This document shows positions 1 through 7,517 of a stretch of 15,583 nt of DNA, piece after piece. Under the pieces are notes generated by a model. It searched no databases, was not told the origin of the DNA, and was given only the letters and a program-made list of their open reading frames with translations. This DNA comes from Bacteroidales bacterium UBA2287 (lineage in GTDB: Bacteria; Bacteroidota; Bacteroidia; Bacteroidales; Tenuifilaceae): assembly GCA_002345675.1 (NCBI GenBank), contig DDWL01000071.1, forward strand, positions 1 to 15,583, given 5' to 3'. A program made the position numbers and the translations under genes. Position 1 is the first letter of the stretch; every line of letters begins with the position of its first letter.

Positions 1-22
1 TAGCCTAATTTTTGACCATTAA

Positions 23-184
23 GCCGAAATAAAGGCATTTAATAAATCTCACGATAGATTTCTCATAATTGACAATGAAGCAGTATATCATATAGGAGCA
101 TCTTTAAAGGATTTGGGTAAAAAATGGTTTGCTTTCTCGAAAATTGAATTAGACCCAAATGAATTAATCTTGAAACTCAATTGA
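23..184 (+). pseudogene. C-terminal remnant of a phospholipase-D-like (HKD) domain protein
   Basis: An open frame of 53 codons without any Met runs from the in-frame stop at 20-22 to the TGA at 182-184. It encodes clear protein sequence: SHDRFLIID followed by VYHIGASLKDLGKKWFAFS. This matches the second-half HKD signature of phospholipase-D-like domains (H-x-R/K-x4-D, then G-A-S), and I recall the same C-terminal block at the end of Bacteroidota ORF6N-type and related DNA-binding or restriction-linked proteins. The upstream half is missing: the frame is closed by a stop just 5' of it and the window begins there, so the parent gene is broken by a stop or frameshift, or lies partly outside. No function is expected from the fragment. 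The family assignment is good at motif level; the exact parent protein is uncertain. Confidence 0.6.
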
Positions 185-440
185 CTTTGTAAAAGATAAT
201 TTGAATAAAACAAATATTGATTGAAAACAAGTTGAAGTATAGCATTTGAAAAACTGGCTAAAAAGAAAGATTAACCAAAAACCTGCCCGCCTGCGTCATT
301 CATGTGTGGATAACTGAGTGAAAACGACATAATGTTCCACAAAGTTAATACTCCAATAAACAATGCTTTGTGAACTTTGTATAAAACCTTTGTGCACTTT
401 GTGGTTAGGGGTTTGTAACTAATGAGACATCCCCTTTTTT
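185..440. other. Gene-free spacer between the HKD remnant and mntP
   Basis: I see no credible coding frame here. All frames are closed often, and the only structured part is the CTTTGTG direct repeat listed separately. The tail of mntP lies just downstream; no hairpin followed by a T-run in the mntP direction is visible. Confidence 0.5.
366..408 (+). repeat. Two-unit CTTTGTG direct repeat, period 22 nt
   Basis: CTTTGTGaACTTTGT at 366-380 is repeated as CTTTGTGcACTTTGTG at 388-403, followed by GTTAGG. From memory, very similar CTTTGTG-N-ACTTTGTGGTTA tracts are scattered through Bacteroidota intergenic regions. Function unknown. Confidence 0.6.
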
Positions 441-1001
441 TTAGATTATAAAGTAGTGCTCGAGTACAATTTTAACTCCTATTGCAATTAAAAGTAATCC
501 GCCCAGTGCTTCAATTTTCCTACCAAAACGCGCACCAGTTTTTTTGCCCATTAGAATTCCTATCATTGAGGCTATAAATGTAACCGCACCAATTACAATT
601 ACCGCAACATATAGGTTTACATTAATTAGAGCAAAGCTTACACCAACGGCGAGTGCATCGATACTGGTTGCAAGTGCCATAGTTATAATTGTTCTGAAGC
701 GAAGCGGGTCGAGGGTTTTTTCTTCGTCGCACTTATAGCACTCGACAATCATTTTTATTCCAATAATTGAAAGTAACCCAAGGGCTACCCAGTGGTCGAT
801 TGGCTCGATGAATTCCTTAACGCTAATGCCACCAAACCAACCAATAACAGGCATTAATGCCTGAAAAAGAGCAAGAAAAAAGGCAATTCGTAAGGCTTGT
901 CGGAATTTAATCTCTTTTTTTGCTAATCCACTCGACACCGAAACGGCAAACGAGTCGAACGATAAACTTACCGACAAAATAAAAAGCGTTAAGAAACTCA
1001 T
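441..1001 (-). CDS. mntP: Manganese efflux pump MntP
   Basis: This encodes a 186-residue inner-membrane protein of the MntP (DUF204) family, which exports Mn2+ to prevent manganese toxicity. It has six hydrophobic helices in the family arrangement of two three-helix repeats. The conserved acidic residues sit in helix 1 (LSFDSFAVS, Asp16) and helix 4 (TSIDALAVGVSF, Asp115), matching the Asp pair needed for transport in the E. coli protein; a GWFGG glycine motif lies at about 54-58. The reading frame extends to a GTG at 1034, but the ATG at 1001 gives a protein that starts like its homologues and has the usual length, so I chose it. The gene lies downstream of the histidine kinase on the same strand (51 bp from its stop), so read-through transcription is possible. 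No yybP-ykoY-type manganese riboswitch is visible. Confidence 0.92.
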   Translation of the reverse strand: MSFLTLFILSVSLSFDSFAVSVSSGLAKKEIKFRQALRIAFFLALFQALMPVIGWFGGISVKEFIEPIDHWVALGLLSIIGIKMIVECYKCDEEKTLDPLRFRTIITMALATSIDALAVGVSFALINVNLYVAVIVIGAVTFIASMIGILMGKKTGARFGRKIEALGGLLLIAIGVKIVLEHYFII

Positions 1002-1052
1002 GGGGAATTTTGGCGTAAAAATAGCAAATGCCACCGAAACCTGAAAATTTAA

Positions 1053-4000
1053 TTATTCGAGCGCCCTAGGAATTGTAAATCGAAATACTGAACCCTGACC
1101 GAGAACCGAATCGACTTTTATTGAACCTCCATTCTTCTCAACAAACTTTTTAACCATTTTAAGTCCTAGCCCAAACCCCTTTTCGCTATTGGTTCCCAAC
1201 GAAGTGTGCGAGTAGGTGTCGTCGAAAAGTTTTGCAGCCACAGTGGGTTCAATGCCCATGCCCGTATCGGTTACAAACACTTCAATAAAGTTGGGTAACT
1301 CGTCGAGGCTAACAATTACATTTCCCCCATTAGGTGTAAACTTAATGCTGTTCGACAGCAAGTTACGCAAGGCTGTTTTCAGCATTTCAGTATCGGCAAT
1401 AACTGGCACTTTAAGTGGCAAGTTAGACGAAATGGCAATCCCCTTCGATTCAGCAATGGTTTTCGATAAGCCAATAACTTCGTTGGCTATAGTTGTAAAA
1501 TTTGTATGAATAGGTTTAAACGAATAGGTTTTCTGCGACTTAGCCCAACCTAAAAGGTCTTCGAGTAGTGCATAGGTGTCATTCGCTGTCTTTTTAAGAA
1601 TATCGATTATTCCCTGTTGAGTTTCATCGTCGAGTTCGTTTCTGGTAGTTGCAAAATGGTCAACAAGCTGACTAATTGAACCTATAGGCGATCGAAGGTC
1701 GTGACCAATAATTGCGAACAATTGATCCTTAAGCACATTGGCCTCGATTAGTGCATTTTCAGCCTCCTTTATTCTTGTAATATCAATCAATGTTACTAAA
1801 ACCTCCGAAACTTCATTTGCCTTTTTTACAACTCCAAAGTTTAAAAGAAGATGCTTTACCTCCCCTTTTTGAGAAATAACCGACTGGTTTATTGATGGAG
1901 GTATTTCTTCGCCATTCTCAACTTTACAAACAAATTCGATGAAATGACCTGTTTCGGATGGGATTGCCATTTTATACAAATCTTTTCGAAATATATTTCC
2001 ATTCCGTTTTGAAAACCCTAAAATTGATAACGCCTCGTCGGAGAGCTTAACATTTTCGCTGCCTGGGTAAAACCAAATGCTACCAATTTTCGAAACCTCC
2101 TGAGCTTGTCGTAGTCGCTTTTGGCTTAAAACCATTTCCTCCTCGTATCGTTTTTTGTCGGTTATGTCTTCAATTAAATGAATAAAGTAGCTAATCTTAC
2201 TTTGTCCATTTCGAACAACCATAACACTTACCTGACAATAAATAGTATCGCCCTGTAAATTTACAAACCGCTTTTCAATTGTATAGTTATCGGTTACATG
2301 GGTAAGCAGCTTATTGTAAAGGCTTAGTTCAACCTGCAAATCGTCGGGGTGCGTAATTTGATCCCAGGTTAAGTTGCTAATTTCCTTTTCGGTAAGCCCT
2401 AAAATATCGAGTAATTTTTTATTGTAGCTACTCCATTCGCGAGTAAGCGACGTTTCGCCCATGCCAATTAAATTCGATTCGAAGTAGGCTCGGAGTTTCC
2501 GCTCTCGCTGTATGAGTTCAAGTTCGGTTTTTTTCCGTTGGGTAACATCGTGTATTACAACAAAAAGCAAATCCTTTTCGTTAACCCTATGCCGAATAAG
2601 ATTTCCTTCTAAATTCAAAATTTTACCCGATTTTGTTTTATGCAACCTATTATTAACACGGTAAGTTCCTCGTTTTTGCGCTTGACGAATTGCCATAGTA
2701 GACTCGTCGGGCTCCATTGATAGAACATTAAATTTTTGGCCAATTATTTCTGCAACAGTGTACTCATACATTTCGGTAAACGACTTGTTAACATCAAGTA
2801 TTTCGATTGTTTCTGGGTCGACTACAAGAACAGCATCGATATTCGATTCGAACAGGGCGAGATACTTCTGCTCCTTTTCGAGCAGTTCAAGTTCTACTCT
2901 TTTCCGTTCGGTTATATCAATTACTACCCCAACAAGCCGTGTAGGCTTATCGCTTTCGAACATAGTTTTTCCGCTAAGCTGATAGTAACCAAAATTACCA
3001 TCCCTGTTAAGCGCTCTAAGTGCTATATCGAAACTTTCGGCTTTAAGAAAGAGCCTTCTTTTTAATGTGGCGTATTTTGCTAAGTCGTCGGGGTGCACTA
3101 TTAAATCAAGAGAAGCAAGAGTTAGTACTCCTGAATTCAAATTTATTGGGCATCCACCATCCTCAATCCACTTAAAGTTTTGGTCTACAAATGAGTATTC
3201 CCAAGCATAAATTGCACCTGCCTTTTGAGCCTCTGATATGAGCATTTTTTTCTCTTCGAGTTGCCGCTCAATTTTTACACGCTTTTCAATTTCCTCAAAA
3301 AGATTTTTTGTTGTTTCCTTATAATCTTTAACTCTTTTGGCAATATCACCTTCAACCTTTCGGTACTGCGACTTAAGCAGTTGAACCATTTCTCGGCGCG
3401 AAGCAGTATGTACTCGCAGGTATGCCGAAGTTACAAATGTTACAATAACAACCAAATATAGTTCCAATTCGTTGGAACCTATAGCGCCATCGAATCCATT
3501 ATTTTTAAAAGTTTGGCTTGTAAGTATTACTTCTGCAATTAAAAAAAGGGCAAATATTATGGAGAATAGTTTTGAAGAATACTTAACCGAAATGAAGAGT
3601 AAAAGGGGAAATATTACAATGTAAGCTGCAAGTTTCGAAAAAATTGAAGAGCTATACAGAAATATCATAAGTGCAATTGATGCAACATAAATACCCAAAC
3701 GAATAAAGCTACTCGCACTATGAACTGGGATGAACTTATCCTCTCGATAAAACGATTCGACAAGACTTGAAAAAACTGCAGTTACAATAAGTTGAACTAA
3801 AAAAAATGGGAAAACAAATTGGAAAAGGACTATTCTATTAACTACAAATCCATTAATAAATAGGGATGTAATAAGGGACAATGCTAATAGTAAAACTACA
3901 AGAAATCCGAAAAAGAAGGTAAGCTCACGGTCGCTTTTAAACGAGTCGTTTTGCCAGCGCCGATACTTACTTATTGCAGCAAAACCAACATATACAATTG

Positions 4001-4259
4001 CTTCGCAAAATGCGAAAGTGAAACTACTGTAAGCGCCAAGGTCTATTAAATTTGGAAAAGCAATTGCTGCAAGCCGCGACAAAATAAGCGCTGCCAATAT
4101 CCCAGGTAGAATTTTGTAACCATTAAACCCAACTAGCGCTATGGACAAGCCAAGCGGGATCCATAAAAATAAATACCAGTAGTTCCCGTTAAAAAATAAA
4201 AGCGATACAATTACGCCCAACAGGTATACTACAAGCGCAATAATATTCTTTTTAAGCAT
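1053..4259 (-). CDS. Multi-PAS sensor histidine kinase with MASE1-like membrane domain
   Basis: This 1068-residue protein has an integral-membrane N-terminus of about eight helices (residues 5-285). The WIPLGLSIALVGF...LPGILAALIL pattern resembles a MASE1 sensory domain. A coiled coil follows (about 290-345). Four PAS or PAS/PAC units come next (about 345-452, 463-575, 587-703, 712-830), each ending in a typical D(I/V)T linker. The kinase core is complete: H-box IIGHDLRSPIGS with phospho-acceptor His853, N-box LRNLLSNSIKFTPNGG (Asn970), G1 box DTGMG (Asp998) and G2 box GFGLGL (1028-1033). There is no receiver or HPt domain, so the phosphate must go to a separate protein; the divergently encoded receiver at 4568-4996 is the obvious candidate. 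The signal is unknown; multiple PAS domains suggest several inputs, perhaps redox or small ligands. The kinase assignment is very secure; the MASE1 label is by pattern only. Confidence 0.93.
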   Translation of the reverse strand: MLKKNIIALVVYLLGVIVSLLFFNGNYWYLFLWIPLGLSIALVGFNGYKILPGILAALILSRLAAIAFPNLIDLGAYSSFTFAFCEAIVYVGFAAISKYRRWQNDSFKSDRELTFFFGFLVVLLLALSLITSLFINGFVVNRIVLFQFVFPFFLVQLIVTAVFSSLVESFYREDKFIPVHSASSFIRLGIYVASIALMIFLYSSSIFSKLAAYIVIFPLLLFISVKYSSKLFSIIFALFLIAEVILTSQTFKNNGFDGAIGSNELELYLVVIVTFVTSAYLRVHTASRREMVQLLKSQYRKVEGDIAKRVKDYKETTKNLFEEIEKRVKIERQLEEKKMLISEAQKAGAIYAWEYSFVDQNFKWIEDGGCPINLNSGVLTLASLDLIVHPDDLAKYATLKRRLFLKAESFDIALRALNRDGNFGYYQLSGKTMFESDKPTRLVGVVIDITERKRVELELLEKEQKYLALFESNIDAVLVVDPETIEILDVNKSFTEMYEYTVAEIIGQKFNVLSMEPDESTMAIRQAQKRGTYRVNNRLHKTKSGKILNLEGNLIRHRVNEKDLLFVVIHDVTQRKKTELELIQRERKLRAYFESNLIGMGETSLTREWSSYNKKLLDILGLTEKEISNLTWDQITHPDDLQVELSLYNKLLTHVTDNYTIEKRFVNLQGDTIYCQVSVMVVRNGQSKISYFIHLIEDITDKKRYEEEMVLSQKRLRQAQEVSKIGSIWFYPGSENVKLSDEALSILGFSKRNGNIFRKDLYKMAIPSETGHFIEFVCKVENGEEIPPSINQSVISQKGEVKHLLLNFGVVKKANEVSEVLVTLIDITRIKEAENALIEANVLKDQLFAIIGHDLRSPIGSISQLVDHFATTRNELDDETQQGIIDILKKTANDTYALLEDLLGWAKSQKTYSFKPIHTNFTTIANEVIGLSKTIAESKGIAISSNLPLKVPVIADTEMLKTALRNLLSNSIKFTPNGGNVIVSLDELPNFIEVFVTDTGMGIEPTVAAKLFDDTYSHTSLGTNSEKGFGLGLKMVKKFVEKNGGSIKVDSVLGQGSVFRFTIPRALE

Positions 4260-4420
4260 AATAGTTTTTTATTTAATCCTTAGGTTTAATTTTATTAACA
4301 ACGTAATTAAATGTGTTTTGTAACTACTACCCACAACTATCAACATGGGTAATTTACGTTACTTTAACAATAAATTCAACCAATAAGCTTTTAATTATTT
4401 AAATAAATTGACCAGTAGCC

Positions 4421-4428
4421 TAATTTTG
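4421..4428 (+). promoter_or_regulatory. Perfect TAnnTTTG -7 element with weak -33
   Basis: TAATTTTG matches the Bacteroidota -7 consensus exactly, but the region 19-20 nt upstream has only ATTTAAA in place of TTTG. If used, it would give the receiver gene a leader of about 130 nt. The match may be chance in AT-rich DNA. Confidence 0.25.
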
Positions 4429-4508
4429 TACACATACCATTACCATTCATTTTACCGTAAATAATTGTTCTATTTGGAGTTGAGTGTTGAAAAATAGTTG
4501 TAAAAATA

Positions 4509-4540
4509 TTTTGATAAGTAAACAAAATGTATATAACTTG
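4509..4540 (+). promoter_or_regulatory. Candidate promoter of the receiver gene
   Basis: TTTTG (4509-4513) is followed after 18 nt by TATAACTTG (4532-4540), close to the Bacteroidota TTTG-N19-TAnnTTTG layout with one position off. The start codon lies 27 nt downstream in an A-rich leader. The remainder of the 308-bp divergent region (4260-4567) is AT-rich with no gene; I found no convincing promoter for the kinase on the other strand. Confidence 0.35.
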
Positions 4541-4567
4541 CAGTGCAATTCAAAAAAACAGTAAATT

Positions 4568-4996
4568 ATGGCACAAAAGTACTTTTGGGACGACAAAGTG
4601 ATTCTGGTAGTTGAGGACGACACGTCGAGTAGCCTTTTACTTCAAGCAATTCTTTCGCGCACCGGAGCAAGACTTCTTTTTGCCGAGGATGGCGAATCGG
4701 CTGTTACACTTATTGAAAACCAAAGCGAAATTGACATGGTACTTATGGACATTAGGCTTAAAGGGCTAAATGGACTTGAGGCCACATCGAGAATTAAACA
4801 AATAAGTCCGAATACACCTATTATTGCACAAACCGCTTGCGCCATTATTGGCGATATGGAAAGCTGCTACAAAGCTGGTTGTAACGCATACCTTGCAAAA
4901 CCAATAAACACACAAACTCTTCTCGAAACAATCGACTACTACTTTAAAAAGTCGGCAGTTCAGGATCTTCTCGACACAGCGGTATTTACAAATTAG
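4568..4996 (+). CDS. Stand-alone response-regulator receiver (CheY-like) protein
   Basis: This 142-residue protein is a single receiver domain with no DNA-binding or enzymatic output. All signature positions are present: the acidic pocket EDD (16-18), phospho-acceptor Asp61 in VLMDIRL, switch Thr89 in IIAQTA, and Lys111 in LAKPI. The sequence MDIRLKGLNGLEATSRIK is the pattern typical of receivers attached to hybrid kinases, so this may be a detached hybrid-kinase receiver that passes phosphate on or controls the kinase by binding. The gene is divergent from the large kinase across a 308-bp spacer, which suggests but does not prove partnership. A repeat island starts about 10 bp after its stop. 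The family call is secure; the pathway is unknown. Confidence 0.92.
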   Translation: MAQKYFWDDKVILVVEDDTSSSLLLQAILSRTGARLLFAEDGESAVTLIENQSEIDMVLMDIRLKGLNGLEATSRIKQISPNTPIIAQTACAIIGDMESCYKAGCNAYLAKPINTQTLLETIDYYFKKSAVQDLLDTAVFTN

Positions 4997-5051
4997 GGCA
5001 GGCTGGCAGTTCGCAGTTCTCGGTTCTCAGTTCTCAGTTTTCAGTTTTGAG

Positions 5052-5070
5052 CCCTGAGCTTGTCGAAGGG
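5052..5070 (+). repeat. CCCTGAGCTTGTCGAAGGG dispersed element
   Basis: This 19-nt imperfect inverted repeat has outer arms CCCT/AGGG. I recognise the same string (and its complement, CCCTTCGACAAGCTCAGGG) as a dispersed intergenic repeat in many unrelated bacterial genomes; that is memory, not a search. It occurs once in this window. Confidence 0.55.
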
Positions 5071-5108
5071 TCAGTCCACAGTCTTCAATCGGCAGTCGGC
5101 AGTCGGCA

Positions 5109-5126
5109 CCCCGATAACTATCGGGG
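5109..5126. repeat. GC palindrome copy 1 (CCCCGATA-AC-TATCGGGG)
   Basis: Perfect 8-bp arms flank a two-base centre AC. The copy sits inside island A, flanked by GTCGGCA on the left and CTCAGT on the right. The same flanks appear around copy 2 in reverse complement, so the repeated unit is longer than the palindrome. It could form a stable stem in RNA or DNA. Confidence 0.85.
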
Positions 5127-5280
5127 CTCAGTTCGCAGTCTTCCGTCGGCATTAATCGGTAATAAGTAATCCAACATCCAACTCCCAACTCCCGACTTCG
5201 GTCTTCCGACTTCCGACTTCCAACTTCCAACTCAAAACCACTTTTCTTTAAATTTTCCCCTTTTATATCTCCGAAAGTTC

Positions 5281-5288
5281 TAATTTTG
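5281..5288 (+). promoter_or_regulatory. Candidate uvrB -7 promoter element
   Basis: TAATTTTG is an exact TAnnTTTG match ending 16 nt before the uvrB ATG, giving a predicted leader of only about 10 nt. The -33 zone (about 5253-5262) is T-rich but has no TTTG. The element begins about 50 bp after the end of island A. Confidence 0.5.
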
Positions 5289-5304
5289 GAATTCAGCATT
5301 TACT

Positions 5305-7320
5305 ATGGATTTCAAAATTGTATCGGACTTTAAACCAACTGGCGATCAGCCAGAAGCCATCGACCAACTTGTTGATGGGATAAAGAATAACGAAAAATTT
5401 CAAACGCTTCTTGGCGTAACGGGTTCTGGCAAAACGTTTACCGTTGCCAATGTTATTGAACGAATTAATCGCCCTGCGCTAATTCTAAGTCACAATAAAA
5501 CACTTGCAGCTCAGCTGTATGGCGAGTTTAAATCGTTTTTCCCTGATAATGCGGTGGAGTACTTTGTTTCGTACTACGATTACTACCAGCCCGAAGCGTA
5601 CATGCCAGTTTCCGACACCTACATTGAGAAGGATTTGGCAATAAATCAAGAAATTGAAAAACTTCGCCTTAGCGCAACCTCATCGCTTCTTTCGGGACGA
5701 AAGGACGTAATTGTTGTATCGTCGGTTTCGTGCCTTTACGGCATTGGTAATCCGCAGGATTTTCACAGTAACACCATTTCGCTACATGTTGGTCAAAAAA
5801 TTGGTCGTAATGTTTTTCTTCGTCGGTTGGTCGACAGCCTTTACTCGCGTAACGAGGTTGAATTTAAAAATGGTACGTTTCGTGTAAAGGGCGATAGTGT
5901 CGATATTTTTGCCGCATACGGCGACTTTGCTTACCGCATTGTGTTTTGGGGCGACGACATTGAAGCCATCGAAAAGTTCAACCCCGTTTCGGGAGGGCTT
6001 TACGAAACACTCGAAACGGTTACCATTTTTCCTGCAAATATTTTTGTTACCACTCGTGAACGTATTAACATGGCCATTTCGCAAATTCAGGACGACTTGG
6101 TTAAGCAAATCGATTTTTTTAATGGTATTGGAAAACCTTCCGAAGCCAAACGTATTCAGCAACGGGTTGAATACGACTTGGAAATGATACGCGAACTTGG
6201 CTACTGCCCAGGCATCGAGAACTACTCGCGATACTTCGACGGTCGTAAAGCGGGAACACGGCCTTTCTGCTTACTCGATTATTTCCCAAACGATTTCGTT
6301 ACAATTATCGACGAGAGTCACGCTACCCTACCCCAAGTACGAGCCATGTACGGAGGCGATGCATCTCGAAAAAACAACCTTGTTGAATACGGATTCCGGT
6401 TGCCTGCGGCAATTGATAACCGCCCGCTTAAGTTCGACGAGTTCGAAAACCTTATTGGGCAGGTTATGTTTGTTAGTGCAACCCCAGCCGATTTCGAACT
6501 CGAACGCTGCGGAGGGGTTGTTGTTGAACAAGTGGTTAGGCCAACAGGGCTGCTCGACCCAGTTATTGAGGTTCGCCCAAGCCTTACCCAAGTTGACGAC
6601 CTTATTGGGGAAATTAATAAACGTGCTAAAATCGACGAACGAATTCTTGTTACAACCCTTACAAAACGAATGGCCGAAGAGCTGGTTAAGTACCTCGAAA
6701 AAATAAATATTCGTTGCCGCTACATTCACTCCGACGTTGATACCCTCGACAGGGTTCAAATAATGGAAGATTTGCGTGAAGGGCTTTTCGATGTTCTGGT
6801 TGGAGTTAACCTTCTTCGCGAAGGACTCGACCTTCCAGAAGTCTCGCTTGTTGCCATACTCGATGCCGACAAGGAAGGATTTCTACGTTCGGCTCGCTCG
6901 CTCACCCAAACTTCGGGACGTGCTGCCCGAAACATAAATGGCAAGGTTATAATGTACGCCCAAAAGGTAACCGATTCGATGCGGAAAACCATTGATGAGA
7001 CTAATCGAAGAAGGGAAAAACAGCTAATTTATAACGAGAAACATGGTATAACACCTCAGCAAATTGTTAAGGCAAAAAAATCGATGCTTGGCCGCGATAC
7101 AATGGGCAAACCTGCACGACCATACTACATTGAGCCAAACAAAATTGACTACGCAGCCGATCCAGTTATCAGCTTAATGAGTCCCGATGCCCTAAAGAAA
7201 GCTTTGGAACGAGCAAAGAAGGCAATGGAAGCCGCAGCCAAAGAACTCGATTTTATTGAAGCCGCTCGCCTCCGCGACGAAATGCTTGCGCTTGGGAAAC
7301 TACTTACGGAAAAGAAATAA
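5305..7320 (+). CDS. uvrB: Excinuclease ABC subunit UvrB
   Basis: This 671-residue protein is UvrB, the damage-verifying helicase-like subunit of nucleotide excision repair. It is loaded on DNA by UvrA and then recruits UvrC for incision. Visible features in order: Walker A GVTGSGKT (37-44); the beta-hairpin that inserts between strands, rich in aromatic residues (SYYDYYQPEAY, 89-99); Walker B DESH (336-339); the VSATP motif; the helicase VI region with LLREGLDLPEV and TSGRAARN; and a C-terminal UVR motif (about 637-662, ELDFIEAARLRDEM) that contacts UvrC. Length and start agree with the family. It stands alone between two repeat islands with its own candidate promoter; no LexA-type operator was recognised. 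Nothing is missing. Confidence 0.98.
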   Translation: MDFKIVSDFKPTGDQPEAIDQLVDGIKNNEKFQTLLGVTGSGKTFTVANVIERINRPALILSHNKTLAAQLYGEFKSFFPDNAVEYFVSYYDYYQPEAYMPVSDTYIEKDLAINQEIEKLRLSATSSLLSGRKDVIVVSSVSCLYGIGNPQDFHSNTISLHVGQKIGRNVFLRRLVDSLYSRNEVEFKNGTFRVKGDSVDIFAAYGDFAYRIVFWGDDIEAIEKFNPVSGGLYETLETVTIFPANIFVTTRERINMAISQIQDDLVKQIDFFNGIGKPSEAKRIQQRVEYDLEMIRELGYCPGIENYSRYFDGRKAGTRPFCLLDYFPNDFVTIIDESHATLPQVRAMYGGDASRKNNLVEYGFRLPAAIDNRPLKFDEFENLIGQVMFVSATPADFELERCGGVVVEQVVRPTGLLDPVIEVRPSLTQVDDLIGEINKRAKIDERILVTTLTKRMAEELVKYLEKINIRCRYIHSDVDTLDRVQIMEDLREGLFDVLVGVNLLREGLDLPEVSLVAILDADKEGFLRSARSLTQTSGRAARNINGKVIMYAQKVTDSMRKTIDETNRRREKQLIYNEKHGITPQQIVKAKKSMLGRDTMGKPARPYYIEPNKIDYAADPVISLMSPDALKKALERAKKAMEAAAKELDFIEAARLRDEMLALGKLLTEKK

Positions 7321-7326
7321 TAGTTT

Positions 7327-7509
7327 ACAGTCCACAGTCTTCAGTCTTCAGTTCTCAGTTCTCAGTTCTCAGTCTTCAAATTATCGATGAGAACTGCCGA
7401 CTGCTAATTGTGGACTGTGGGCTGCCAACTGCGAACTGTTGACTGCCGACTGCCGACTGCCGACTGCCGACTGTGGACTGAGCCCCGATAGTTATCGGGG
7501 TGCCGACTG
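7327..7509. repeat. Heptamer repeat island B, large inverted repeat between convergent genes
   Basis: The left half has CAGTCTT and CAGTTCT units (7334-7377); the right half has complementary-sense GACTGCC units (at least four in register at 7441-7471). The halves pair: CAGTCCACAGTC (7328-7339) is perfectly complementary to GACTGTGGACTG (7469-7480), and CAGTTCTCA (7363-7371) to TGAGAACTG (7388-7396). It occupies almost the whole gap between the stops of uvrB and yfcC, so it may end transcription from both sides, but no T-run follows either stem. Confidence 0.8.
7483..7500. repeat. GC palindrome copy 2 (CCCCGATA-GT-TATCGGGG)
   Basis: This has the same 18-bp palindrome as in island A but with the opposite centre (GT), meaning the unit is inverted. 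Flanks GACTGAG and TGCCGAC are the reverse complement of those of copy 1. It lies 18 bp past the yfcC stop codon. Confidence 0.85.
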
Positions 7510-7517
7510 AAATCTGC

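Larger units (their letters stand above)
5007..5233 (+). repeat. Heptamer repeat island A
   Basis: The spacer between the receiver gene and uvrB consists of drifting 7-nt units in one orientation: CAGTTCT/CAGTTTT units near 5016-5048, CAGTCGG units near 5094-5107, and GACTTCC/AACTTCC units near 5205-5232. It encloses a CCCTGAGCTTGTCGAAGGG element and the 18-bp GC palindrome, both listed separately. The open frame that can be read through it on the minus strand is only translated repeat. Confidence 0.8.

Noticed and set aside
1002..1034. Longer mntP start (GTG at 1034)
   Set aside because: The extra 11 residues are absent from the family pattern, and ATG 1001 puts the key Asp at residue 16.
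5027..5299. 90-codon minus-strand reading frame
   Set aside because: It is translated heptamer repeat island A (peptide rich in repeated ELEVGSRKSED-like units), and it overlaps the uvrB promoter.
5007..7509. CRISPR array in the repeat islands
   Set aside because: The units are 7 nt with no spacers and drift in sequence; no cas genes are present.
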